Assembly: GCF_900106535.1 (NCBI RefSeq) | Contig: NZ_FNOH01000005.1 | Span: 434,001 to 498,000 of the forward strand | Direction of reading: 5' to 3' | Origin: Myxococcus xanthus | GTDB taxonomy: Bacteria > Myxococcota > Myxococcia > Myxococcales > Myxococcaceae | DNA: 64,000 nucleotides | Part shown: piece by piece, positions 1-8,896 of the stretch | Numbering within the stretch: the first letter of the stretch is position 1 | How the letters are laid out: each line of letters opens with the position of its first letter | Notes under the pieces: model-generated | Databases searched by the model: none | What the model saw: only the letters and a program-made list of their open reading frames with translations | Told to the model about the DNA's origin: nothing | Position numbers and translations under genes: made by a program

Positions 1-131
1 GTGTACGCGTCCACCCGGGGCCGGGCGTTCCAGGCTCCACAGTCTCGCGCTTCGTTCAGGCTGCTTTCTCACGCGGTGCCCCTGGTGGAGCCGGGGCCCA
101 CCGCACTAGAGGGAATGGAGGAGGAGACACC

Positions 132-1400
132 ATGGCTCGCAAGGTCGCCGCATCCGCTGATTCCGCGCTGAGCATCACCCTGGCCCGCGCCCGTGCGCAC
201 TGGCTGCGGACGCAGGGGCTCGCGGAGCCGCTGAAGGGGAGCCTGGAAGAGGTGGTCGCCACGACGGGCTGGGTGCGGACGCTGGGTGGCGTGGACGTGT
301 ACCTGGCGGTGCGGGCCCGAGTGCCGGGGCTGCGGCGGGCGGACCTGGACGCGGCGGCGGAGGCGTCCCAGCTCCAGGTGATTCCCGCGGTGCGTGGCTG
401 CATCTACCTGGTGCCTCGCGCCCACGTGCCCCTGGTGATGCGCGTTGCCGAGGAGGCGTACCGCAAGCGGGCCGACCGCGAGCACGAGAAGGTGGGCCTG
501 GGCGCGAAGGAACTGGCGGACGTGGCCGAGGCCGCGCTGGTGGCGCTGCGCAAGGGGCCGCTGTCCACGGACGCGCTGCGCAAGGCGATGCCCGCGGGCG
601 TGGTGCGCAGCCTGGGCGAGGTGGGCAAGAAGGTGGGCCTGTCCTCGACGCTGCCGCCCGCGCTGCGCCACCTGGAGTTCGAGGGCAAGGTGGAACGCCG
701 CACCGAGGGCGGGCGGCTGGATACGGAGCGCTACCTGTGGCGGCTGACGGCTCGCAACCCCTTCACCGGGGCCAAGGTGCCCGCCGCGGCGGAGGAGCGC
801 AACGCGCGGCTGGCGGCCCTCTTCTTCCGGCAGTTCGGTCCGGCGACGGTGGAGGACTTCGCGGCGTGGTCGGCCTTCTCACAGCGGGACGCGAAGGCGG
901 CCGTGGCGCGGGCGGGGCTGGTGCCGGTGGCCGTGGAAGGGTACTCGGAGGCGGCCTATGTGCCCGAGGACGTCCTGGCTGATTTGCGAGAGAAGGTCCC
1001 TGCGGCCACGTCCGTGTCCCTGCTGCCCGCGCATGACCTGTATGTCTCGTCGCATGGCGGGCCCGCCTGGGTGACGGACCCCAAGCACCATGGCATCGAG
1101 GTTCCGACGTGGGGCTCCGCCAAGGGCGGCACCCTGGGCGAGGCCGCCCACATCTTCGTCCGCCCCGTGCTGGATGCGGAGCGGCTGGTGGGGCTGTGGG
1201 AGTTCGACCCGAAGGCGGACGACGTGGTGTTCCACACCTTCGAGCCGCTGGCGCCCAAGCGGCGCAAGGCCGTGCAGGCCCTGGCCGAGGACACGGCCAC
1301 GTTCCTTCGAGAGGACTTCAGCCTCGCGCGCAGCTTCAGCCTGGACAACGAGGACTCCGTGCAGAAGCGCGCGGACTTCGTGAAGTCGCTGGGGGAGTAG
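132..1400 (+). CDS. Winged-helix DNA-binding protein, AlkZ/YcaQ-like (HTH_42) family
   Basis: The 422-residue product has the overall pattern of the HTH_42 winged-helix family, which includes the AlkZ/YcaQ DNA glycosylases that remove interstrand crosslinks and alkylated bases. The most recognisable stretch is RGCIYLVP at residues 88-95, which matches the family's RGTLHLVP element, followed by a long all-alpha/beta body with further winged-helix-like segments. The catalytic Gln-x-Gln motif of AlkZ should lie near residues 43-50, but the sequence there reads ATTGWVRT. Glycosylase activity is therefore doubtful and a DNA-binding role is safer. A GGAGGAG ribosome binding site lies just before the ATG. 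The gene converges with the VOC gene, leaving only 9 bp between the two stops. Confidence 0.8.
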   Translation: MARKVAASADSALSITLARARAHWLRTQGLAEPLKGSLEEVVATTGWVRTLGGVDVYLAVRARVPGLRRADLDAAAEASQLQVIPAVRGCIYLVPRAHVPLVMRVAEEAYRKRADREHEKVGLGAKELADVAEAALVALRKGPLSTDALRKAMPAGVVRSLGEVGKKVGLSSTLPPALRHLEFEGKVERRTEGGRLDTERYLWRLTARNPFTGAKVPAAAEERNARLAALFFRQFGPATVEDFAAWSAFSQRDAKAAVARAGLVPVAVEGYSEAAYVPEDVLADLREKVPAATSVSLLPAHDLYVSSHGGPAWVTDPKHHGIEVPTWGSAKGGTLGEAAHIFVRPVLDAERLVGLWEFDPKADDVVFHTFEPLAPKRRKAVQALAEDTATFLREDFSLARSFSLDNEDSVQKRADFVKSLGE

Positions 1401-1409
1401 GCCGGAGCC

Positions 1410-1889
1410 TCAGCCCTGGAGCATCCGCGTGAAGCGGCGCTGCATCTCCTCGGGGGACACGTTCTCGATGCGGGCGTTGAGGGCCCAGCGATGGCCGAAC
1501 GGATCTCTCAGGTGCGCCGAGCGTTCGCCGTAGAACTCGTCCTGGATGGGGCGCTCCAGGGTGGCGCCCGCGTCGATGGCACGCTGGGCGGCGGCGTCCA
1601 CGTCATCCACCCGGAGGTTCAGCGAGCACGTCGTGCCCCCGCGGCTCTGGGGGCTCAGGATGTCGTACTCCGGGTATTCGTCCGCGAGCATCAGCGTCAC
1701 ACCGCCCAGGTCCATCTCCGCGTGGCCCACGCGCCCGCTCGGCTCGGTGAGCCGGTACTTCTCCCGGGCGCCGAAGGCGCGTGTGTAGAAGTCGAGCGCG
1801 GCGGGCGCGTCCTTCGTCACCAGGGCCAGGGAGAGGCGGGGGCCCTCGGGGAGCGTCGCGGCGGAGGAGGACGGGTTCTTGTTGTTCAT
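1410..1889 (-). CDS. VOC (glyoxalase/bleomycin-resistance/PhnB-like) family protein
   Basis: This 159-residue protein is a single vicinal-oxygen-chelate module with two beta-alpha-beta halves. The first half begins at LSLALVTKDAPAALDFYTRA (about residues 19-38), the usual ALDFY signature. The second contains LRVDDVDAA (about 91-99) and ends at RDPFGHRWAL (about 127-136), the typical DPFGHRW motif of PhnB-like members. Members bind a divalent metal and act as glyoxalases, dioxygenases or antibiotic-binding proteins; the substrate cannot be read from sequence. The ATG at 1889 is followed by an Asn/Ser-rich leader. It may be transcribed after the UPF0178 gene, which lies 71 bp upstream on the same strand. 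Confidence 0.85.
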   Translation of the reverse strand: MNNKNPSSSAATLPEGPRLSLALVTKDAPAALDFYTRAFGAREKYRLTEPSGRVGHAEMDLGGVTLMLADEYPEYDILSPQSRGGTTCSLNLRVDDVDAAAQRAIDAGATLERPIQDEFYGERSAHLRDPFGHRWALNARIENVSPEEMQRRFTRMLQG

Positions 1890-1960
1890 GGAGCACCTTC
1901 CTGGGTGGGGGTGGATGCCAGGAGGATGCCTCCGGCGCGCTCGGGAGGATTGGACGAATT

Positions 1961-2422
1961 TTACTTGGGCTCCGTTTTCACCAGCCGGGTCAGCTCCCGG
2001 TCCAGGGCGCCTGCGAACTGCTGCCGGTCCTGAGCCGAGTATCCGTCCGGGCCTCCGGTCGTCACGCCGCTCTCCCGAAGCTCCTGCATGAAGTTCCGGA
2101 CGGAGAGCCGCTCGGCGACGTTCTCCTCGGTGAAGACCTCTCCGCGCGGGTCCAGCACCACGACGCCCTTGGGCACCAGCAGCGCGGCGAGCGGAATGTC
2201 CTGGGTGACGGCCAGGTCTCCCGGCTGTGCCTGCTGGGCGATGTGCCGGTCGGCGACGTCGAGGCCCGCGCCCACCTGCACGCTGGAGACATAGGCCAAC
2301 CGGGGCAGGGAGAGCGCGTGGTTGGCCACGAAGACAGTGTGGACCTTCACGCGCTGGCCAGCACGCAGGATGATGTCCCGGACGGGGCCCGGGCAGGCAT
2401 CGGCATCGACCCAGATTTTCAT
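1961..2422 (-). CDS. YaiI/YqxD (UPF0178, DUF188) family protein
   Basis: The 153-residue product matches the UPF0178 family over its whole length. It begins with the family hallmark WVDADACPGPVRDII (residues 4-18) and continues with VADRHIAQQAQPGDLAVTQD (about 76-95), the second conserved acidic stretch of this PIN-like fold. The conserved Asp residues suggest a metal-dependent nuclease-like fold, but no activity is established for the family. It shares a strand with the downstream VOC gene and lies beside the LytTR remnant. Confidence 0.88.
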   Translation of the reverse strand: MKIWVDADACPGPVRDIILRAGQRVKVHTVFVANHALSLPRLAYVSSVQVGAGLDVADRHIAQQAQPGDLAVTQDIPLAALLVPKGVVVLDPRGEVFTEENVAERLSVRNFMQELRESGVTTGGPDGYSAQDRQQFAGALDRELTRLVKTEPK

Positions 2423-2437
2423 ACGGGGACGACTATC

Positions 2438-2665
2438 TCAGGATCCGCGCGCGGACTCATCCACGGCGCGCCGAGCGGCCGTGTCTTTTGGCCCAAGGCT
2501 CAGCGCGGACTCCATGCGGGCGCGGTGGTTGCGCCCGGTGCGCACGGCCGTTCCGTCGGTGCCCAGGACCAGCAGGTACTCTCCCTGTGACAGTGTCTCC
2601 AACTCGCGCACGTGGTCCAGACTGCGACGCGAGCGCCTGGAACCGGGCTTCGGCGAGCTGGGTCT
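2438..2665 (-). pseudogene. Remnant of a LytTR-type DNA-binding domain
   Basis: Between about 2480 and 2620 the minus strand encodes LDHVRELETLSQGEYLLVL followed by DGTAVRTGRNHRARMESAL. This is the second half of a LytTR domain, which normally reads NLDHVRELE...GEYVLVLxDG...SRxxRxRL. The first half is not intact: ARF, a fragment of the usual ARFLRVHRS element, is in another frame just upstream (about 2650), and no response-regulator receiver domain precedes it. I read it as the decayed end of a LytTR regulator gene. A short functional peptide cannot be excluded, but no credible start is seen. Confidence 0.55.
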
Positions 2666-2889
2666 GGACTGGAAGGGGCGCGACCTCGGTGGGCCTTCCG
2701 GGTTCCTGCTCGTGCATTGCGTGAAAGGCTGTCGGGCGACAGGGATGCCTTGCACAGCGGTGGGGACGAACGGCCCGTGGGCGGAGACAAACCGTGAGAG
2801 GCAATCCCTTGTGGTCGTCATGGCGCAATGCATCATCCAGGATGGAAGACGTCGGCTGGGGAGGTGTGGAAGGACTGGCGGTCGCATCT

Positions 2890-3489
2890 ATGATGACGCC
2901 CATGCCTCTATTTTCAATGCGTGTCGTCATTCCAATCATTGCCATCGCCCTGCTCACCTCGGCTTGCGGTACCGAAGCCACCGGGGAATGCCAAGGCACC
3001 CTCCTGGGCACCCGTGTGAAATGGCCCATTGATGGTGAAATGTCCCGGTGGATCCGCAATGGCTCCGGCGGGAATGGGCAGCACGGCACCTGGATTGACC
3101 TGAGCTACGACCCCAAGGGCACTGCGGGTATGACGAGGTTCGGCGTGGACATCCGGCTCGTGAATGGGGCCGTCGTCAGCGGCGGGCCGGTGACGGTGGC
3201 GTTGGCCAACGAGGACGGGCAGCGGCTGGTGCCGGCTGCCGACTCGCTGGTGGTGGACTGGCTCGCCAGCGTGGCGACACGCTCGACGACGGGCTTTCCC
3301 GACACGACGGGCATGCCGGTGGCGGGCTCGGTGACCCTGGACGCGGTGAATGATGACTTGGCCGCGGGCCGCTTCGTCTATCGCTACAGGGATGGCAGTG
3401 AGCTGACCTGCACCTTCAACGTGCCGTCGCCGGAGCGGGCCGCTGGCTTTTTGGACGGGGACTACGACGACGATGATGATGACGATTGA
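2890..3489 (+). CDS. Hypothetical lipoprotein with poly-Asp C-terminus
   Basis: From the ATG at 2890 this encodes 199 residues. A signal peptide with a lipobox (LLTSAC) predicts a lipid-anchored envelope protein. The mature part is beta-rich with no family I recognise. It ends in DGDYDDDDDDD, a run of GAC/GAT codons that makes a strongly acidic tail. Other in-frame starts are a GTG at 2794 and ATGs at 2893, 2902 and 2917. The start at 2917 would give the most compact signal peptide (MRVVIPIIAIALLTSAC). The acidic tail could bind calcium or simply be a repeat expansion. Confidence 0.75.
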   Translation: MMTPMPLFSMRVVIPIIAIALLTSACGTEATGECQGTLLGTRVKWPIDGEMSRWIRNGSGGNGQHGTWIDLSYDPKGTAGMTRFGVDIRLVNGAVVSGGPVTVALANEDGQRLVPAADSLVVDWLASVATRSTTGFPDTTGMPVAGSVTLDAVNDDLAAGRFVYRYRDGSELTCTFNVPSPERAAGFLDGDYDDDDDDD

Positions 3490-3544
3490 ACCCGACTCAT
3501 GCACTGCACTCGCTCACTCGTGGCGAGTGTCATAGAACGAGCGC

Positions 3545-3943
3545 ATGACCAAGAACACGGGTGGCTGCTTTTGCGGAGCGGTGCGGTATGAGGTGAGCGC
3601 GCCGCTGACGGCGGTGACGTACTGCCATTGTTCGAAGTGCCGCAAATGGCATGGGCACGTCGGGGCCTACGCGGCTGTGGACCGGGATGGCTTCCGGCTC
3701 ACGGCGGAGCACGGCCTCAAATGGCACACCGTTTCGCCCACGGTGCGGCGCGGCTTCTGCGTCGAGTGCGGTTCCAGTGTGCTGTTCGATGAAGCGCCTT
3801 CCGCGAAGATGTCGATTTGCGCCGGGACGTTGGAGTCGCCCACCGGCATCCGCGAGAAGGCGCACATCTACCTGGGCAGCAAGGGGGACTACTACGACAT
3901 CACTCCGGGCCTCGTGGAGTACGACACCTTCCCTGGGAAGTGA
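3545..3943 (+). CDS. GFA/CENP-V-type zinc-binding protein
   Basis: The 132-residue protein carries the zinc-ligand pattern of the GFA (glutathione-dependent formaldehyde-activating enzyme / CENP-V) fold. The Cys residues are at 8 and 10 (GGCFCGAVRYE), 27, 29 and 32 (YCHCSKCRKWHG), and 72 and 75 (FCVECGSS). Most family members are of unknown substrate, so glutathione-formaldehyde chemistry should not be assumed. The gene stands alone, and a perfect hairpin overlaps its stop codon. Confidence 0.9.
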   Translation: MTKNTGGCFCGAVRYEVSAPLTAVTYCHCSKCRKWHGHVGAYAAVDRDGFRLTAEHGLKWHTVSPTVRRGFCVECGSSVLFDEAPSAKMSICAGTLESPTGIREKAHIYLGSKGDYYDITPGLVEYDTFPGK

Positions 3944-3959
3944 GCACCTGCTTGCTCAC
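3940..3959. terminator. Hairpin between convergent GFA and lipase-foldase genes
   Basis: GTGAGCA and TGCTCAC form a perfect 7-bp stem with a 6-nt loop, overlapping the GFA stop codon and lying 19 bp from the foldase stop. There is no clear U-tract, so termination is inferred from position and symmetry. Confidence 0.5.
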
Positions 3960-3977
3960 GCCCCGGCGCTGTGAGGC

Positions 3978-5030
3978 TCAGGGGGCTCCGGCCGCCGCGT
4001 CGATGGCGTCCAGGGCCTCCACCCGCAAGCGCTCCTCCGGGGTGAAGGAGTCGAACAGCAGCCGCTGCACGGCGGCCTGACGCGCGGCGGGGTTCGGCTC
4101 GGACTGGCCCAGCGCCTCCCGGCGGGAACGGAACTCCGCCAGCCGCCGCTTCCACTCGGCCTCCTCGCGGTCCATGGCCTCCAGCCGCTCAGTGGCCTCC
4201 GCGCCCACGGTGGCCAGCCGGTGCTGGCGCAGGTCCTCGGCCGACGCACCGGATTCCACCAGCTCGCGCTCCACCGCCTGCTGCCGCAGGGGGCGCAGCG
4301 CCTCGTCGCGGCTGGCGCGGTATTCCGCGGGGAGTTGTTCATCCAGCGCGGCGATGCGGCGCTCGCGCGCCTCGGGAGACAGCGTGGTGTCCTGCTGGAG
4401 CTTCATCCGCTCCACTGACACCGCGTCCACCCGTTCCTCGTCACCAAAGAGTCCCTCCGCCCAGGGGCCCAGGTGCTCGCGGCGCAGCTCGCGCAGGGAC
4501 TGGAGCCGCGCGCCCACGTCCAGCTCCGCGCCCCGTTGGTTCGCCGCGAAGGTGCGCGCCGCGTCGCGATACGCCAGGTAGTCATCCAGCACGCGCACGG
4601 CTTCCTCCATCGCCGCGGCTGGCAGATTCTTGGCCCGCAGCGAGGCGAGGATGCGCTCGCGGATGACGGGCAGCCCTTCCTCGCCCATCGCGGAAAGGTA
4701 GTAGTCGAACAGGCGCCGCAGGTCCGCCGACACCACCAGGTGACCCGATGCATCCACCTGCGCCAAGCCATCCTCCTCCGTGTCCTGGAGCGAGCCCGGC
4801 ATGGGGGGCAGGGTGGGCGCGGCGGACGTTGTGTCAGTGGGCGACGCGGTGGGCACGGCACGTTGCGGCGCCGGTGTACCCACGCGCGGCGCGGAGGGCA
4901 TCGGCGGTGACACAGCGGCGACAGCGGGCCCGGGCGGCGTGGGCGTCGCCCGGGCCTTCCACCATGAGAACACGCCCGCACCCAGCAGGGCGCACAGCGC
5001 GGCTACGGGAATGACGGCGCGGTTCTTCAT
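3978..5030 (-). CDS. Lipase secretion chaperone (foldase, Lif family)
   Basis: The 350-residue protein is a membrane-anchored steric foldase. An N-terminal hydrophobic anchor (about residues 5-22) is followed by a Pro/Ala-rich tether (about 28-79). The folding domain opens with SLQDTEEDG (80-88), matching the Lif SLxGTxxDG motif, and contains LRRLFDYYLSAMGE (104-117), the RxxFDYxLSAxGE Lif signature. The rest is a long charged alpha-helical solenoid. Lif proteins fold family I lipases in the periplasm before type II secretion. The gene follows the lipase by 23 bp on the same strand, with AAGGA before the ATG, as in Pseudomonas and Burkholderia lip-lif operons. Confidence 0.92.
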   Translation of the reverse strand: MKNRAVIPVAALCALLGAGVFSWWKARATPTPPGPAVAAVSPPMPSAPRVGTPAPQRAVPTASPTDTTSAAPTLPPMPGSLQDTEEDGLAQVDASGHLVVSADLRRLFDYYLSAMGEEGLPVIRERILASLRAKNLPAAAMEEAVRVLDDYLAYRDAARTFAANQRGAELDVGARLQSLRELRREHLGPWAEGLFGDEERVDAVSVERMKLQQDTTLSPEARERRIAALDEQLPAEYRASRDEALRPLRQQAVERELVESGASAEDLRQHRLATVGAEATERLEAMDREEAEWKRRLAEFRSRREALGQSEPNPAARQAAVQRLLFDSFTPEERLRVEALDAIDAAAGAP

Positions 5031-5053
5031 GGCGGTCCTTCGCGCGCGGCCGT

Positions 5054-6035
<982 letters not shown>

Positions 6036-6241
6036 CGCGTAGGCCAATCACAGACCAGAATCAAGGCGCCTCCCGCATTATCAGTAAACCGGGCGAGGTC
6101 AGTTGTCGCATCCCCTTGCTGTGTTGCGTCAAGGATTCACAGTGCAGTGCGTTGAGCGGAGCCGGGGCTGCGCGAGCGCATCACGGCGGCGGCGCGGACC
6201 GCGCGCAAGAAGACGACCTGGCGCTGACGTTCAAAGGGCTC

Positions 6242-6880
6242 TTACGCCCCGGGCTGCGTGGGGGGACTGCTCGCGGGCGAGAGGAAGCCCGCTTCGTAGT
6301 CCGCGAGCAGCTCCGGGAAGACAATGCACTTCTGCGTTTCGGGATACACGCCGGTGGAGTAACGGATGGCGGCATAGCCGAAGATTTCCGTGAACAGCGC
6401 CAGCTTCGCCTCTGCGGGGGCCCGGCGGACGTGGTCATGGAAGGCGAGCACTTCTCCCTCCAGCGAGAAGGGCCGCGCGTACATGGCATGGGGAATCACG
6501 TCATGGACGATGCGGAAGACGCAGTTCTCCTCCGGCGTCCACAAGGGATGCTCGCAGTGCTCGGTGTTGATTTCGAGCTGTCCCCGCTCCAGGTCCGCGG
6601 CGATGTCCTCCGGGCCTGAGTAGACGGTGCGCGTCGAATAGCGGATGGACAGGCAGGGCCGGACGGCTTCGTAGACGTCGAAGGCGTGGGCCAGCAGGGC
6701 TCGCCAGGAGCCGCTGCATCCCTCATCAAGGTGCCGGGCGTCGGCCGCATAGGCATCCGTCACCCGGGTGGCGAACGCCAGCAGGGCGGCGGGTTGGAAT
6801 GCGCGTGGCGCTGGGTCCGCATAGGCGGTGAGCGGAAAGCGTGAGTCAATGCGCTGGCGCAATTCGTTCAGCAACGTCAT
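6242..6880 (-). CDS. Hypothetical protein, unknown family
   Basis: The 212-residue protein has no signal peptide or membrane segment and I do not recognise the family. Several blocks look conserved enough to be functional: IVHDVIPHAMYARPFSLEGE, AFHDHVRRAP and YPETQKCIVFPEL. The clustered His and acidic residues suggest a metal site or an all-alpha enzyme, but this is guesswork. The ATG at 6880 follows a GGGGGG purine stretch and is preferred to an in-frame ATG at 6904. It sits alone between the lipase operon and the divergent DoxX-like gene. Confidence 0.75.
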   Translation of the reverse strand: MTLLNELRQRIDSRFPLTAYADPAPRAFQPAALLAFATRVTDAYAADARHLDEGCSGSWRALLAHAFDVYEAVRPCLSIRYSTRTVYSGPEDIAADLERGQLEINTEHCEHPLWTPEENCVFRIVHDVIPHAMYARPFSLEGEVLAFHDHVRRAPAEAKLALFTEIFGYAAIRYSTGVYPETQKCIVFPELLADYEAGFLSPASSPPTQPGA

Positions 6881-7050
6881 GGAACGACCCCCCATGATGG
6901 CCATTGGAGCGCGCGGCCAACCTCTCCGTCAACAGCGCATCCTTCCCCGAATGGGCTTGTTCGCTGCGCCTCGTCCCTTGTGGAGAAGTGTGTGGGATCG
7001 TTAGATCGGCGAGGCTTCCAGGTCCCACTTCCACCTAGGGCGTCTCTCTC

Positions 7051-7479
7051 ATGTCGAGCACTTCCTCCGCCGTCTCCCCGGCCTCCACGCAGTCCGCCCC
7101 TGCCGCCAAGGGATGGATGCTCTGGCTGGGACGCATCTTCACCGGGCTCGTCGTCGCCACACTGGCCTTCAGCGCGTCGATGAAGCTGGGTCAGTCACCC
7201 GAAGCCATTCAGGGAATCGAGAAGTCTGGCTACCCTGGCTCGGTGTTGCTGGCCATTGGAATCACCGAGCTCATCTGCATGGTGCTCTACGCGGTGCCGC
7301 GGACAGCCGTCTTGGGCGCCATCCTCGTTACGGGCTACCTCGGCGGCGCCACCTCGACGCACGTGCGTCTGTCCGAGCCGTTCATCGCCCCCATCCTCGT
7401 GGGCGTTTTCGCCTGGGCGGGTCTTTTTCTGCGGGACGCACGTCTCCGGGCCTTGCTGCCCCTGCGCCGCGCGCCCTGA
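7051..7479 (+). CDS. DoxX-like membrane protein
   Basis: The 142-residue protein has a Ser/Ala-rich cytoplasmic leader and four predicted membrane segments (about residues 22-43, 66-88, 91-108 and 114-132). The pattern ATLAFSASMKL, then GYPGSVLLAIGITELICMVLY, then GAILVTGYLGGATSTHVR is that of the DoxX_2 family. The last block, with His in the third helix, is characteristic. Family members are small integral membrane proteins, some linked to redox or quinone processes; the function here is unknown. The start ATG has only a weak ribosome binding site. Confidence 0.85.
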   Translation: MSSTSSAVSPASTQSAPAAKGWMLWLGRIFTGLVVATLAFSASMKLGQSPEAIQGIEKSGYPGSVLLAIGITELICMVLYAVPRTAVLGAILVTGYLGGATSTHVRLSEPFIAPILVGVFAWAGLFLRDARLRALLPLRRAP

Positions 7480-7506
7480 GCACGCGCAACTGCTCCTCTC
7501 CTGGAG

Positions 7507-7662
7507 TCAGGCTTTCGTTGTCTGAGGGCGGGCGCTCGTTCTCCGGGCGCCCACGAAGTCCAGCACCGCGTTCAGTTTCGCCGCGTCCGGCGAGGGAAAG
7601 ACAATCGCGTGTGGCGGACTCACCCCGGCATCGGGCGCCGAACCTATGCCTCCGTCGGGAGG
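7507..7662 (-). pseudogene. Possible frame-shifted tail of the serine-hydrolase-like gene
   Basis: Directly after the stop of the serine-hydrolase-like gene (7644), a second reading frame continues on the same strand. It encodes an ordinary-looking segment, HAIVFPSPDAAKLNAVLDFV, with G or C at most third positions, to a stop at 7507. It may be the original C-terminus, cut off by a frameshift near 7655-7670. It could also be chance coding in GC-rich DNA. Confidence 0.3.
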
Positions 7663-8693
7663 AGGCGGGAAAGCAGCTCGAGCCCTGGGGCTTGCAGGGG
7701 GATGCGCCCACGGAGCGCGGAGAAGAAGGACCAGCCATGGTTCGCCAGCAGCACCACGCCCGCGTCCGCTCCGGCGGCGAAGCCCATGAAGCTGGTGTAG
7801 CCCCGGATGACGGAGGAGCGCCACACCACTGGCTGACCGCGCACCTGCGTCACGCTCCACCCGAGCCCCATCTTCCCGGGGTTCGCCTCCGCGCGCGGCA
7901 CATGGGTCAGTTGCAGGGCACGCACGATGCCCGCGTCGCCCCGTCCGAGGTTCGCATCGAGGAAGCGGAGCAGGTCGGGAGCGGTGGAGTAGGCGGCGCC
8001 AGCTCCCGGCAGGGCGGGGAACGTCCATTGGGGGATGGGTTTGCCTCGCGCCGTGTGGCCGGGCGTCAGGCGCGGCTCCTGTTCCTCGGACACGCGCAGC
8101 GTGGTGTCGGCCATGCCCAGGGGCTTGAAGAGCAGGTCCCTCAACGCGTGTCCGTAGTTGAGCCCCGCGCGCCGGGAGAGGGCGTGGCCCAGCACGCCCA
8201 TGCCCAGGATGGAGGGCGCATAGCGGCGCGGCGGCGGCCATTCCGGCTGATAGGTCTGGAGGAATTCTCCGAAGTGTCTCGCGTCGTAATGGCCGAAAGG
8301 GTCCTCCATCGTCTGGGTGTCCTGCTCCAGGTTGGGAGGCAGGTGGGGCATTCCCGAGGTGTGTGTCGCCAGTTGCTCCAGGGTGATGCGGCCCGCCGTG
8401 GCATCCGCGAGCAGCGACCGGGGAATCACCTCGGACAGGGGCATGTCGAGCCGTGCCTTGCCCTGGTCCACGAGCAACGCGAGGAGGGCCCCCGTGAAGA
8501 CCGGGGTCAGCTCGCCCAGCGCGAAGAGGGCGCTTTCAGCGGGCGGCGCGCCTTTGCTCCGCAGCGCTTCGACGTGATGCACGCCTCCCTGGGTGATGCC
8601 GGCGCAGAGGGACGCCGTGCGATATCCGCGCACGTAGGCGCGGGTGGCATCCTGGAGCAATTCACCGGGGGGCGGCTTCGGCACGGAACGCAT
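7644..8693 (-). CDS. Serine-hydrolase/class C beta-lactamase-like protein with degenerate active site
   Basis: The fold is that of the beta-lactamase (class C / D-aminopeptidase-like) family. LEQLATHTSGMPHLPPN lies at about residues 105-121, YSTAPDLLRFLDANL follows later, and GYTSFMGF sits near the end. The catalytic motifs are altered. The usual SxxK element aligns with ELTP at 61-64, so both Ser and Lys are missing. The YxN element is YAP at 158-160, and no His/Lys-Thr-Gly triad is seen before GYTSF. The 349-residue product is probably a pseudoenzyme or a decaying gene. There is no clear signal peptide from the ATG at 8693. A possible frame-shifted tail follows the stop. Confidence 0.75.
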   Translation of the reverse strand: MRSVPKPPPGELLQDATRAYVRGYRTASLCAGITQGGVHHVEALRSKGAPPAESALFALGELTPVFTGALLALLVDQGKARLDMPLSEVIPRSLLADATAGRITLEQLATHTSGMPHLPPNLEQDTQTMEDPFGHYDARHFGEFLQTYQPEWPPPRRYAPSILGMGVLGHALSRRAGLNYGHALRDLLFKPLGMADTTLRVSEEQEPRLTPGHTARGKPIPQWTFPALPGAGAAYSTAPDLLRFLDANLGRGDAGIVRALQLTHVPRAEANPGKMGLGWSVTQVRGQPVVWRSSVIRGYTSFMGFAAGADAGVVLLANHGWSFFSALRGRIPLQAPGLELLSRLLPTEA

Positions 8694-8868
8694 GGCGGGC
8701 CTTCTACACCATGTGTCCGGAGCGGCCAGGGAGGGCCGGCGTCGGGGCGTCCGCGCCTTGCTGTCACACGCCTGCACGGGAATTGACGGAATGTCATTTG
8801 TCCGCCGTGCCGGAGCCGACCAAGTGCGCGGAATCTTGGGAATGAGGCGTTGGAACGGCATGTGTAAT

Positions 8869-8890
8869 GACCTCCTGGCAACAGGAGGTC
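8869..8890 (+). promoter_or_regulatory. Perfect hairpin burying the ribosome binding site of the next gene
   Basis: GACCTCCTG (8869-8877), loop GCAA (8878-8881) and CAGGAGGTC (8882-8890) form a perfect 9-bp stem closed by a GNRA-type tetraloop. The 3' arm contains the AGGAGGT Shine-Dalgarno sequence, which sits 6 nt before the ATG at 8897. If transcribed, this hairpin should block ribosome access. The 22-bp DNA dyad could equally be an operator. A TGTAAT hexamer at 8863-8868 resembles a -10 element but has no good -35 partner. Confidence 0.6.
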
Positions 8891-8896
8891 CACGCC

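Noticed and set aside
132..1400. Active AlkZ DNA glycosylase
   Set aside because: The QxQ catalytic motif is missing at its expected place, so only the fold family is called.
7530..7552. GGGCGC / GCGCCC 6-bp dyad after the DoxX-like gene
   Set aside because: Lies in the suspected frame-shifted tail, has a long loop and is short; not a confident terminator.
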